Under the pieces are notes generated by a model, which made no database searches, had not been told where the DNA came from, and saw only the letters and a program-made list of their open reading frames with translations. 37,587 nt of DNA from Chryseobacterium sp. JM1 (GTDB taxonomy: Bacteria; Bacteroidota; Bacteroidia; Flavobacteriales; Weeksellaceae). This document shows positions 1 through 7,413 of the stretch, one piece after another. The stretch lies in NCBI RefSeq assembly GCF_000737715.1, contig NZ_JPRN01000026.1, positions 1-37,587 of the forward strand, read 5' to 3'. How positions within the stretch are numbered: the first letter of the stretch is position 1; each line of letters begins with the position of its first letter. The translations under genes and the position numbers were made by a program.

Positions 1-222
1 CCCTATGAAAAAAATTATATAAATAATTTGGTAACGTCATAGAAATCAGCTACCAGATGTTTGTCTTTTATTTAATATTCCTCTATATATCAGATTTTAG
101 ATTCTTAGAATTCAAACAATTAAAGAATAAAGTATAATTACTATTAACAAGTAATTGTCTTTTCACACTCATAGACCCTAAAACGCTCCAACTCTCAAAC
201 TCCCCTACTCAGAAACCCTTCA
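1..222. repeat. Gene-free end region, copy A of a diverged intergenic repeat
   Basis: I see no gene here. The stretch shares an ordered set of short blocks with 18797-18970: CCAGATxTTTGTC near its left end, then TTAATATT/TCAATATT, then TAATTACTAT, and then a C-rich end with AAACxCTC, CTCTCAAACTC and GAAACCC. Both copies lie just downstream of the 3' end of a minus-strand gene, which suggests a shared mobile or processing element. The similarity was found by eye and is partial. Confidence 0.5.
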
Positions 223-735
223 CTACTGCGGTCTGTTGATCGGAACATCTATGGCATCCAGTACAGGATATAGGATGTCTGTCAGGAATTCATCCTCTTT
301 CAAACGGGATTTTTTAGAGCCTGAAAAATAACTACTGATTCTGTAGTTCTTAACAAACTGGTTTCTCTTTTTCCCGATTACATAATAGTACCCACCGTTA
401 TCTTCATTAATGAAATAGGTCATTTCATCAAAGTTCATGATGCTTTTGGTAAGAAACAGTTTGCGGTAAATGCACTTTTCCCGCTTATCGAATATATATT
501 TTACAGGAACTCTGAAAAGAAGATCCCATAGAAAATATACCATATAAATCCCCAATATAACAGAAGCAATGGAAAAGGCATTTCCGGACAGTATATTTCT
601 GAAATAATACAGCGCCGGAATGGCAAGAATACCCGCTCCCAACCACCATTTTAAGGTGTTTATAAAGTTGTAATTGGGCATAAAGCTTATTTCACTGCCG
701 TTATCCTCAAATTTATATCGGTCTTTGATATTCAT
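223..735 (-). CDS. Hypothetical membrane protein with two TM segments
   Basis: This 170-residue protein has a short soluble N-terminus, two hydrophobic segments (about residues 28-46 and 54-74) and a C-terminal region rich in basic and aromatic residues that looks beta-rich. I do not recognise the family. Its layout matches the upstream neighbour at 732-1196 (two TM segments followed by a small soluble domain, resembling bacterial PH-like proteins), so the two may be distant paralogs. The start codon overlaps the neighbour's stop in an ATGA arrangement, indicating translational coupling. No enzyme motif is visible, and no function is proposed. Confidence 0.7.
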   Translation of the reverse strand: MNIKDRYKFEDNGSEISFMPNYNFINTLKWWLGAGILAIPALYYFRNILSGNAFSIASVILGIYMVYFLWDLLFRVPVKYIFDKREKCIYRKLFLTKSIMNFDEMTYFINEDNGGYYYVIGKKRNQFVKNYRISSYFSGSKKSRLKEDEFLTDILYPVLDAIDVPINRPQ

Positions 736-1196
736 CGCTTATTTTCATTTAGGCTCATGATATCTTCGGTTTCATTGACCATTTTCTGTATGCTTTTATG
801 AGTAAGCGCCTGTCCGACCATAAATTTATGTTCCTTTCCATTCACTTCAAAATAAATATTCAGGAATACATTGGTGGTGATGAAGCCCAGATATTTCATC
901 GCCAGCACTTCAAAATGGGTAAAATCCTGGAAAGAATAGGTTTTTGTAGAAACAAAAACACTTGGTTTACAGGTAATAGTCTGCTGCTGGGGATCTATAA
1001 CAAATTTTTTCGCAAAGAAATTGGCGATCATCAGGCCTCCAAAAGCAACAAGAAATAAGGCTAATAAAGGAATCTTATACTTATACGAGAATCCTGCTGC
1101 AATGAATGTAAGAGCAGCCAATACAAATACAAAGATGGGTTGGTTTTTAAAAATTAACAGGTTTCCTTCTTTTTTGTAAAATTGATAGGTGTTCAT
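732..1196 (-). CDS. Hypothetical membrane protein, PH-like layout
   Basis: This 154-residue protein has two adjacent hydrophobic segments (about residues 19-36 and 42-62) followed by a soluble domain beginning FVIDPQQQTITCKP. That layout resembles the bacterial PH-like (bPH) type seen in many small Bacteroidota membrane proteins. This is a fold-level impression and not a family assignment. It overlaps the next gene (223-735) by 4 bp and follows 1229-1771 after 32 bp, so the three probably form one operon. The plus-strand ORF opposite it (798-1058) has no recognisable protein features and is treated as a shadow. Confidence 0.7.
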   Translation of the reverse strand: MNTYQFYKKEGNLLIFKNQPIFVFVLAALTFIAAGFSYKYKIPLLALFLVAFGGLMIANFFAKKFVIDPQQQTITCKPSVFVSTKTYSFQDFTHFEVLAMKYLGFITTNVFLNIYFEVNGKEHKFMVGQALTHKSIQKMVNETEDIMSLNENKR

Positions 1197-1228
1197 AATA
1201 ATAGTGATGTATTTTAATGTGTATTATT

Positions 1229-1771
1229 TTATGAGGTATAACGTTCTGCAATTTCGTCGTCGTTAATCGTCTGCAGGGTATTCAGATCTGTTTTAAAGTA
1301 GGTATCATGAATTGAAAAATAGGCATCTGCCTTATTGTCTGTCTGTGCTGAAGCTTTTTTCCAGCCATCAAAAAACCAGTTTTCAAATATCTCATATTTT
1401 TCTTCATTGTATTCGTCCCACCTGTCATCGTCATCTTCGTACTCTTCCTGAAAATCTGAAGCTGCTTTCCATATTTTTTCTGGCAGAAGCGCGTTCCAGC
1501 TTTCCTTGCCGTCATTCTCTTCTTCTTTTTGAGTTAACAAAAGTACAGGATTGGTTATGATAGCTCCGGATTTATCTATAGTCCATGCTGAGATATCCAG
1601 ATGATCATATTCATATTCGAAATAGTAGGCTACAATGTCTGTTTTGCTCTTTCCGTTCAGATAATCTGCATTTTTCCCTTCAAGTATTTGTACAAGGCCT
1701 TTAACAAATTGTTCTGTGGTTTTTTCAAGATAAGTTTTTAAATCAATATTGAGCTGTTTGAGGTTTTGCAT
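1229..1771 (-). CDS. Hypothetical acidic protein
   Basis: This 180-residue soluble protein has no signal peptide or TM segment. It is strongly acidic around residues 108-125 (EEYEDDDDRWDEYNEEKYE) and rich in Trp/Phe/Tyr in its C-terminal half. I do not recognise the family; the composition fits small immunity-like or DUF proteins common in Bacteroidota. It is the likely first gene of the three-gene minus-strand unit 1771 to 223. The start (cat at 1769-1771) is preceded by AT-rich DNA. Two other ORFs in this interval, one on each strand, are overlapped shadows. Confidence 0.65.
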   Translation of the reverse strand: MQNLKQLNIDLKTYLEKTTEQFVKGLVQILEGKNADYLNGKSKTDIVAYYFEYEYDHLDISAWTIDKSGAIITNPVLLLTQKEEENDGKESWNALLPEKIWKAASDFQEEYEDDDDRWDEYNEEKYEIFENWFFDGWKKASAQTDNKADAYFSIHDTYFKTDLNTLQTINDDEIAERYTS

Positions 1772-2243
1772 ACAGTGATTTTGTGATTTCGATTGGGGTG
1801 ATAACAGTCAATGTACAAAAATAGATGAAAATTTAAATATTCCTAAGGCTGTAAGCCGTTGTCTGTAAGGTATTTTTTTGTATGCATACTATTTTACTAT
1901 CACATACAATAGAAATATGGGACTGTTTATCTGCTTTTGGAATCTATAAAATCAGGATTTATATTTCTCAATCTTTTGATTTACAAAATTTTATCACCAG
2001 GATATTTTCATGATTTTTTTTAATCTGTACAACCGTACAAAAAGCCTCACGAATTTACAAAAAAACAGCACATTAATTCACGCAAAAGAGATGTAATAAT
2101 CTATAGTTTTGGAATCATCAACGTTGATAAACATTCAGCAGATCCGTCTGTAAGTGTACAGTACAGGCTGAAATGAAGAATGGCAAAGCCCATGTCAGGG
2201 TTTATATGACAACCACAAATTTTAATAAAAAAATTATTCAATT
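1772..2243. other. Intergenic region upstream of the RiPP operon
   Basis: This is 472 bp without a convincing gene, between divergent transcription units. A perfect Bacteroidota -7 box, TAGTTTTG, lies at 2104-2111 and would give a leader of about 125 nt before the precursor peptide; no clear -33 TTG is seen at ideal spacing. Around 2127-2246 the plus strand reads, in two frames separated by one missing base, like a short fragment (SVSVQYRLK / MKNGKAHVRVYMTT) vaguely reminiscent of the N-terminus of tyrosine recombinases. This is too short to call. Confidence 0.5.
2104..2111 (+). promoter_or_regulatory. Candidate -7 box for the RiPP operon
   Basis: TAGTTTTG matches the Bacteroidota sigma-A -7 consensus TAnnTTTG exactly. 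It is the best candidate upstream of the precursor gene at 2244. No strong -33 element is visible, so this is a candidate only. Confidence 0.4.
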
Positions 2244-2450
2244 ATGAAAAAATTAAATGGAATGAAGAACTTTTCTTCATTGGAAAACAAGAAACTGAAG
2301 GATATGCAGTCTATCCACGGAGGAGATGATTCAGCAAGATCATCAGAACCAACAGCGTGTGGTTCTAATTGCTCAGATACCGCCTATTACAAAGATGGAA
2401 AAAAAACAATGACTCTAAGCATTGAAGGACCTAATCCGAGCACACCTTAA
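2244..2450 (+). CDS. gwsA: GG-leader RiPP precursor, grasp-with-spasm type
   Basis: This 68-residue peptide has the leader typical of Bacteroidota natural-product precursors: a basic start MKKLNGMKNF, then LENKKLKDMQSIHGG with the double-glycine at residues 26-27. The predicted core is about 41 residues. It carries two cysteines in ACGSNC, a run of Ser/Thr/Asp/Glu/Lys side chains (SSEPT, SDTAYYKDGKKTMT) and ends GPNPSTP. Those hydroxyl, carboxyl and amine side chains are the groups an ATP-grasp ligase could link as esters or amides. Identification rests on the leader plus the ATP-grasp and SPASM genes downstream. No exporter or leader peptidase gene lies in the window. The symbol follows the known grasp-with-spasm naming and is inferred from context. 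Confidence 0.75.
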   Translation: MKKLNGMKNFSSLENKKLKDMQSIHGGDDSARSSEPTACGSNCSDTAYYKDGKKTMTLSIEGPNPSTP

Positions 2451-2469
2451 TAATTTGTAATAATGTAGG

Positions 2470-2498
2470 CAGGGCTGTTTTTAAATCAACCAGTCCTG
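2470..2498 (+). terminator. Imperfect hairpin between precursor and maturation genes
   Basis: CAGGGCTG pairs with CAGTCCTG (one G-U wobble) across a 13-nt loop, and TCTTATTT follows. It lies 20 nt after the precursor stop and before the lipoprotein gene. It could act as a partial terminator or RNA-stability element that keeps the precursor in excess over the enzymes. The U-tract is weak. Confidence 0.4.
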
Positions 2499-2540
2499 TC
2501 TTATTTAAACATCAGACAATTTTTGGCAGAATCAAAACAT

Positions 2541-3434
2541 ATGAAACAGAATTATAACATCAAGTATCTGTTGGGCCCTGTACTTATCTGCTTTTTTCTT
2601 TACTGTTGCAAAAGCAAGGACTATATCACCTATTACCAGAAAGTATATCAAATTGACAGCATTTATCGAATAGCTAAACAGCCGGAAAAAGCGACCGATC
2701 TCTACCGTAAATTATTCAGGAAATACCGGCCTCTTAATCAGGAACGCACCGAAGAATATGAAACGTATATCAGAATTTCTGATAACCTTGGAAAAAATTT
2801 TGGAGGTCAGAGAAACCTTTACCGGTTAATTCCTTTAATTGCTCCTTATTGGAGATACAAAAAAGTAGACCCGAAATTCATCAGCCTCTACAAAAAATAC
2901 GGGATAGACAGTCTTAAAATGGAACAGAAGGTTAAAGAGTGGGAAAAGAAGCTAGACAAGAAAATGATAGACTCATTTGTAGTAGCTATTGGCAGGGATC
3001 AGTTTAATGGACGTTCCAACAGTTCAGAAATCTTTGAAAATGACTTTAAAAATGCTGAACTATTGAAATGGACGTTTAAGCATTATGGCTATCCTTCCAT
3101 GCAGAAAATAGGTTTATACCATAAGGATATTTTTATGCCCTTGGATGTAATCATTCTTCACATGGCAGATTATGATCAACATCATCCTTACTTCAAAGCC
3201 AAAATACTAGAGTATGTAAAGTCCGGTGAATGCCCTCCCCGCGATTATGCAGCTATGGTTGACCGAAATAATCTGCATCATAAAATCCCTTATACTTACG
3301 GTGTTTATCAGAGGTCTCAAAATATAACAGATTCAGCTAAAGTAAACCGGAACAGGAAAAGCATTGGTCTCCCAAGCTTGAAATATCGTAACAAACTAGC
3401 AAAAGACCAGGCAGACAGCCTTAGAACCAAATGA
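2541..3434 (+). CDS. RiPP-locus-associated lipoprotein, unknown function
   Basis: This protein has 297 residues from ATG 2541; an in-frame TTG at 2523 would add six polar residues ahead of the signal peptide and is less likely. The N-terminus is basic, then LLGPVLICFFLYCC, a type II signal peptide with a lipobox-like cysteine. The mature part is helical and charged (many K, Y, R) with no motif I recognise. It lies between the precursor and the ATP-grasp gene and overlaps the latter by 4 bp (ATGA), so it belongs to the operon. A role in envelope-side handling, self-protection or export of the product is a guess from position only. Confidence 0.7.
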   Translation: MKQNYNIKYLLGPVLICFFLYCCKSKDYITYYQKVYQIDSIYRIAKQPEKATDLYRKLFRKYRPLNQERTEEYETYIRISDNLGKNFGGQRNLYRLIPLIAPYWRYKKVDPKFISLYKKYGIDSLKMEQKVKEWEKKLDKKMIDSFVVAIGRDQFNGRSNSSEIFENDFKNAELLKWTFKHYGYPSMQKIGLYHKDIFMPLDVIILHMADYDQHHPYFKAKILEYVKSGECPPRDYAAMVDRNNLHHKIPYTYGVYQRSQNITDSAKVNRNRKSIGLPSLKYRNKLAKDQADSLRTK

Positions 3435-4333
3435 TCCTGATATTTTCTGATAATAATGACCGGACAACAATAGAAGTGATCCGTTGGCTGGCGTCAATGA
3501 ATAAACACTTTATTCTCGTAAATGATGATGAGTTTTTTGAAATTCATCTTCGTGAAAAAAAATTCTTTCTGCAAAGTCAGAAAAACAGTTTCTTTCTGGA
3601 CGATATAAAAAGCGTTTGGCACAGAAGAGGTGGGCTTTATTTTAAGCGACTACACTACAATAACGATTCTATTAATATCTATATGAATGAAACCCAGCAC
3701 TGGCTGGAAGATTACGTACTGAAAACTTTAGAGACCAAAAAGCATATCAACAAACAAAGCAACAGCCACGTCAATAAGCTTTTGGTATTGGAATATGCGC
3801 AGAAAGCAGGATTGGATGTTCCTGAATATTTTTTGGCAGACCATACAGATGAAGTTCTTCTGAATACAACCATCACAAAGTCGATCACCGGGAATGTGAT
3901 ATTAGACAATCTATCTGACAATCAAGATGGAATTATGTATACAACGGTCATCGAAGAAGCGGAGAAAGAGGGGTTTTTCACTTCTTTTTTTCAGGAAAAG
4001 ATAGAAAAGGATTTTGAGATCAGAACCTTTTATTTCGAAGGCGAATGTTTCTCCATGGCCATTTTCTCACAGAATGACGAGCAGACTAAAACAGATTTCA
4101 GAAAGTATAACAATGAGAAGCCGAATAGAAATATCCGATACAAACTTTCCGGGGAAATGGAAATTAAAATTCACGAGCTGATGAAGATGCTTGATCTCAA
4201 CTGTGGCTCACTGGATTTTATCAAAAGCGGAAATATCTATTATTTCTTAGAAGTAAATCCTGTAGGTCAGTTTGCGAACGTAGCTTACCATTGTAATTAT
4301 CCACTATTTAAAAAAATTGCAGATTATTTATGA
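3431..4333 (+). CDS. gwsG: Grasp-with-spasm ATP-grasp peptide maturase
   Basis: This 300-residue protein matches the ATP-grasp ligases paired with SPASM proteins in Bacteroidota RiPP loci (GwsG). The N-terminal domain begins MILIFSDNNDRTTIEVIRWL and contains the family-like VWHRRGG segment near residue 62. The ATP-grasp C-terminus has the metal-binding E-x-N-P-x-G-Q signature (EVNPVGQFANVAYH, about residues 274-287), and the central lysine-rich region supplies the nucleotide-binding part. By analogy with graspetide ligases it should use ATP to join core carboxylates to hydroxyl or amine side chains. It overlaps both neighbours by 4 bp, consistent with tight co-translation. Confidence 0.85.
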   Translation: MILIFSDNNDRTTIEVIRWLASMNKHFILVNDDEFFEIHLREKKFFLQSQKNSFFLDDIKSVWHRRGGLYFKRLHYNNDSINIYMNETQHWLEDYVLKTLETKKHINKQSNSHVNKLLVLEYAQKAGLDVPEYFLADHTDEVLLNTTITKSITGNVILDNLSDNQDGIMYTTVIEEAEKEGFFTSFFQEKIEKDFEIRTFYFEGECFSMAIFSQNDEQTKTDFRKYNNEKPNRNIRYKLSGEMEIKIHELMKMLDLNCGSLDFIKSGNIYYFLEVNPVGQFANVAYHCNYPLFKKIADYL

Positions 4334-4512
4334 AAGACAATTTCGGTGAAAAACACAAACTTCCCTTATCCTTTAAGTATATGGATTTTTTTGACAACAC
4401 GGACTCCAAGATGATTACCAGTAATACCAAATGCATATTAAGATGTAAAAAATACAAAACCGGCTTTTACGTAAGAGAAAAACCTGTAAAACCACTTATC
4501 CGGCTATTATGA
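4330..4512 (+). CDS. Unrecognised 60-residue ORF in the RiPP operon
   Basis: This small basic protein (13 Lys/Arg in the second half; cysteines in KCILRCKK) lies between the ATP-grasp and SPASM genes. It overlaps both by the same 4-bp ATGA arrangement, which strongly suggests it is really translated and coupled. No signal peptide or TM segment is seen, and I recognise no domain. By position it could be an adaptor that recognises the leader, a second small substrate, or a split-off part of one of the enzymes. It lacks the double-glycine of the precursor at 2244, so a second GG-type precursor is unlikely. Confidence 0.6.
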   Translation: MKDNFGEKHKLPLSFKYMDFFDNTDSKMITSNTKCILRCKKYKTGFYVREKPVKPLIRLL

Positions 4513-5582
4513 AATACTTCAATCTGTTTTCAAATATACTCATCACAAAAGGAGCCAGCAGGATCCTGATTTCCGATCTTCAAAGAAATGTCTCGGAGCT
4601 GTATCCTCTGGAACTGTATGATGTAGTTGAGGAACTGAAAAATGATTCTGTAGAAGAAGTCTTGGAGAATTATGATGAGGAATCTAAACCTTTCATTCAG
4701 GAATATCTGGACATTTTATTGCAGAAAGAATATGGATTTATCACCGAAAATAACTGGGATAAAAATTTTCCGCCACTCTCCTACGAATATGAGGAGCCCA
4801 GTACGATTGCAGACCTTTTTATAGATCTCACGGAGATTTCGTTGTTGGAAAAAATAAAGAAATCTGTGGAGAATCTTGGGATAAAGCATTTAGTGATATA
4901 CACTCAAAATGTATTGACTGAAAAGGATTTCCTAAAGATTGATCAGATATTTTCCCACTCAGTTTTGTGTGGTATAGAAGTTTTTTCTCCGTTTCATCAA
5001 GCCGTCAATCTGGATTTTATCAACACCATCCACAACAATACAGAAAGGATGTACCATATTGTTTTTTACACGTGTGAAAAAGAACCTTTCAAAGTAAAGG
5101 ATGAATTCAGATTTGTTCTGAATTTTACAAAAGAAGACGTGAAAATTTCCTCCTGTGGAAAAGTAGATCTGAAATACTTCAATACCAATATCTCAAAAGT
5201 ATCCGAAGCTGTAAATTTTAATTCCTGCCTTCATAAAAAAATGGGGATAGACCTTCACGGCAATATCAAAAACTGCCCTTTAATGCCTGAAAGTTTCGGA
5301 AACATTCATGAGATAAGCCTTGAAGAAGCCCTGGTAAAAGCCAATTTTAAAAAGTACTGGTCTATCACTAAAGATAAAATAGAGGTATGCAAAGATTGTG
5401 AGTTCAGATATATCTGCACAGACTGTAGAGCTTACACAGAACACGCTAATCAAAATAACGAAGAATTAGACATATCTAAGCCCCTTAAATGCGGTTACGA
5501 TCCTTATACGGGGAAATGGGAGGATTGGAGCCGAAACCCGCTAAAACAGCATGCTATTCGATTTTACGGACTGGATCATTAA
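4509..5582 (+). CDS. gwsS: Grasp-with-spasm SPASM-domain peptide maturase
   Basis: This 357-residue protein has a C-terminal SPASM-type auxiliary iron-sulfur domain: Cys240, Cys256 (following a G-N-I-K-N turn), Cys294, Cys297, Cys303, Cys306 and Cys328, in the order expected (CxxC-x5-CxxC, then KCGY). The N-terminal two thirds contains no CxxxCxxC radical-SAM cluster motif; its isolated cysteines are 154, 189 and 216. This matches the partner protein of grasp-with-spasm systems, which is named for its SPASM domain. Whether it is a catalytically active SAM enzyme cannot be read from the sequence. It is the last gene of the operon and is coupled to the 60-residue ORF by ATGA. Confidence 0.85.
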   Translation: MKYFNLFSNILITKGASRILISDLQRNVSELYPLELYDVVEELKNDSVEEVLENYDEESKPFIQEYLDILLQKEYGFITENNWDKNFPPLSYEYEEPSTIADLFIDLTEISLLEKIKKSVENLGIKHLVIYTQNVLTEKDFLKIDQIFSHSVLCGIEVFSPFHQAVNLDFINTIHNNTERMYHIVFYTCEKEPFKVKDEFRFVLNFTKEDVKISSCGKVDLKYFNTNISKVSEAVNFNSCLHKKMGIDLHGNIKNCPLMPESFGNIHEISLEEALVKANFKKYWSITKDKIEVCKDCEFRYICTDCRAYTEHANQNNEELDISKPLKCGYDPYTGKWEDWSRNPLKQHAIRFYGLDH

Positions 5583-5629
5583 AAACAGAAATGTCTTATT
5601 CTGAATTTAGGTTATTTTAGATTTATGCC

Positions 5630-5637
5630 TACTTTTG
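5630..5637 (+). promoter_or_regulatory. -7 box for the GNAT gene
   Basis: TACTTTTG is an exact TAnnTTTG match with 14 nt to ATG 5652. It would place transcription start just before that codon, giving a very short leader. It helps to choose the start of the downstream gene. Confidence 0.45.
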
Positions 5638-5651
5638 GAAAAACTAATTCC

Positions 5652-6221
5652 ATGAAAAGAGCGACTCGCAGAGATCGGGAAAAGGCAGTTGAAATATTAT
5701 GCCAGGCTTTTATTGATGTTCTTATTCCTAATTCTATCAACTTTGTGGTGAAAAAATCCGGTAACAGATACAAAAGACTAAAAGCATTAATGGAATTTCA
5801 GTTTGATGTGTCCCTATCGAATGGTAGTGTATTTTTAAGTGATCACAATAAAGGATGTATTTTATTCCTGGACAATAATACATTCAGTTTCAGAAAATTC
5901 GCATTAGAGCTCAGGTTGCTATTTGTCTGTATCGGCGTAGACAATATGTTCAAAGTTTTAAGAAGGGAAAAACTTTTGAAAAGTTTCCATCCTGAGGGAA
6001 AATTCATTCATTTGTGGCTCATGGCAGTTGTCCCGGAAGAACAGGGAAAAGGGATTGGTACAAAATTATTGAACGACTCCTTACAATTTTATGAAGGCGA
6101 ATTAATTTATGTAGAAACAACCACTCCTGAAAACCGTACTTTTTACACTCAAAATAAATTTGAAATTTTTCACCAAACCTTTGAACTGGATTACCCTCTC
6201 TACTTTCTGAAAAATCTGTAG
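5652..6221 (+). CDS. GNAT-family N-acetyltransferase
   Basis: This is a 189-residue GNAT-fold protein from ATG 5652. The acetyl-CoA pyrophosphate loop is visible as VPEEQGKGIGTKLL (Q-x-x-G-x-G), followed by the usual VETTTPENRTFYTQNKFEIF strand-helix region near the C-terminus. An in-frame ATG at 5625 would add nine residues. However, a perfect -7 box TACTTTTG lies at 5630-5637, inside that extension, so the shorter start is preferred. The gene lies 69 bp after gwsS and may be independent of it. The substrate is unknown; acetylation of the RiPP product is possible but unsupported. Confidence 0.75.
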   Translation: MKRATRRDREKAVEILCQAFIDVLIPNSINFVVKKSGNRYKRLKALMEFQFDVSLSNGSVFLSDHNKGCILFLDNNTFSFRKFALELRLLFVCIGVDNMFKVLRREKLLKSFHPEGKFIHLWLMAVVPEEQGKGIGTKLLNDSLQFYEGELIYVETTTPENRTFYTQNKFEIFHQTFELDYPLYFLKNL

Positions 6222-6359
6222 AAACTAAAAAATCCATTTAAGCACCTTAAATTCGATTCTTATCCACAATTTAGGGAAATGGTAGAAACCAATCAAAAAC
6301 TCTTTAAAACAACCCGCTATTTACTTCTACAGACCAGATTAAAGGTCTCATTTAAAGTT

Positions 6360-6737
6360 CTATCTGAAAAACTTCCATTTCGGAATGATGGCAAGCATCC
6401 CAAAACCTGTAAAAAGGAAAAGATTGGTGACATCTGTATACAAAAATGTAGACAGATAATAATTATGCATAAAGAAATGCAGAACCAACAGTGCCGGAAA
6501 CATAATGATGCCCACCTTTTTGTAGAAAAACATCAGCACCAGTCCGATCATCATCAGAACATCAATGGAAAAGATAACGAAAAAATACCACCTCGGGATC
6601 TGAAGATATTCATGCTGCAGGTATTCATCCACATCTATTCCAAGCCCCATTATGGTGAACAGCATCAAAGCTGCAAATGCTAAAATAAAGCCCCATCCTT
6701 TCTTTGGATCCTCGTCAAAGTAACTGTATTCTTCCAT
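6360..6737 (-). CDS. Hypothetical four-TM membrane protein
   Basis: This 125-residue protein is almost entirely membrane-embedded: hydrophobic segments at about residues 15-31, 48-69, 74-90 and 100-118, with a short acidic N-terminus (MEEYSYFDEDPKKGWG). I do not recognise a family; it resembles small DUF membrane proteins of flavobacteria. It lies downstream of the Lrp gene but has a strong palindrome (6751-6780) and its own -7 box upstream, so it is probably a separate unit. The plus-strand ORF opposite it is a shadow. Confidence 0.65.
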   Translation of the reverse strand: MEEYSYFDEDPKKGWGFILAFAALMLFTIMGLGIDVDEYLQHEYLQIPRWYFFVIFSIDVLMMIGLVLMFFYKKVGIIMFPALLVLHFFMHNYYLSTFLYTDVTNLFLFTGFGMLAIIPKWKFFR

Positions 6738-6742
6738 AGGTA

Positions 6743-6750
6743 CAAAAGTA
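6743..6750 (-). promoter_or_regulatory. -7 box for the four-TM gene, near-leaderless
   Basis: On the minus strand the sequence is TACTTTTG (TAnnTTTG), with only 5 nt between it and the ATG at 6737. This implies a leaderless or nearly leaderless message. Confidence 0.45.
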
Positions 6751-6780
6751 AAGAACTTATGAATAAATTCATAAGTTCTT
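6751..6780. terminator. Perfect 13-bp palindrome downstream of the Lrp gene
   Basis: AAGAACTTATGAA pairs perfectly with TTCATAAGTTCTT around a TAAA loop. On the minus strand it is followed by TTTACTTTT, so it can serve as the terminator of the Lrp/AsnC gene. The stem is AT-rich. Confidence 0.6.
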
Positions 6781-6808
6781 CAGCATATTTATTCGTTTAA
6801 AATTTGAA

Positions 6809-7279
6809 TTATATAGAAATAGCGTTGATCAATCTGTTTTTGTCGCTCAAGTACTCTTCCATGGAGATCATACTTTCGGTTCTCATTACATCTTGAATGT
6901 CGTCTATCTGATAGATAATTCTTTTTGCATCTTCCGTATTCTTAGCTCTTACTTTACAGAAAATATTATATTTCCCGGAAATAACGCTCGCTTCGATTAC
7001 GTTCGGAAGTACTGATAATTCTTTCAATACCTCTTGAGTGCGGTTTGATTTTGTCAAAAGGATCCCAATGAAAGCTGTAAAGTGATAGTCCAGCTTACCA
7101 TAATCGATATTAAGAGATGATCCCAAAATAATACCTGCATCCTCCATTTTTTTCACTCTTACGTGAATTGTTCCCGCAGAAACATCCATCTGCTTTGCAA
7201 TCTCTGTAAAAGGCATTCTTGTGTTTTCTACTAAGAAATCAAGAATCTTCTTGTCTATTTCGTCCAGTTGATAGTTCAT
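6809..7279 (-). CDS. Lrp/AsnC-family transcriptional regulator
   Basis: This 156-residue protein of normal family length has an N-terminal winged helix-turn-helix (LDEIDKKILDFLVENTRMPFTEI, then AKQMDVSAGTIHVRVKKME) and a C-terminal RAM ligand-binding domain with the alternating beta-alpha pattern (AFIGILLTK, VIEASVISGKYNIFCKVRA). Such regulators bind DNA as oligomers and respond to amino acids. A perfect minus-strand -7 box lies at 7324-7331, so it is expressed from its own promoter in the gap after tamB. The target genes and effector cannot be read here. Confidence 0.92.
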   Translation of the reverse strand: MNYQLDEIDKKILDFLVENTRMPFTEIAKQMDVSAGTIHVRVKKMEDAGIILGSSLNIDYGKLDYHFTAFIGILLTKSNRTQEVLKELSVLPNVIEASVISGKYNIFCKVRAKNTEDAKRIIYQIDDIQDVMRTESMISMEEYLSDKNRLINAISI

Positions 7280-7323
7280 ATTAGTTAAATTACAATTTTC
7301 TTAAAAAATCCATGTATTTTTTG

Positions 7324-7331
7324 CAAATTTA
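7324..7331 (-). promoter_or_regulatory. -7 box for the Lrp gene
   Basis: The minus-strand sequence TAAATTTG matches TAnnTTTG, 44 nt upstream of ATG 7279. The surrounding gap between tamB and this gene is very AT-rich. Confidence 0.45.
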
Positions 7332-7413
7332 TAAAAAATTATTTAACTAAAAAAATTATATCAAACATTAACAATAATTAACACGGATGATAAAAATCAT
7401 TAAAATATTCAGA

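Noticed and set aside
2127..2246. Tyrosine-recombinase N-terminal fragment upstream of the precursor
   Set aside because: About 35 codons with a frame break; similarity is only an impression and too short to annotate.
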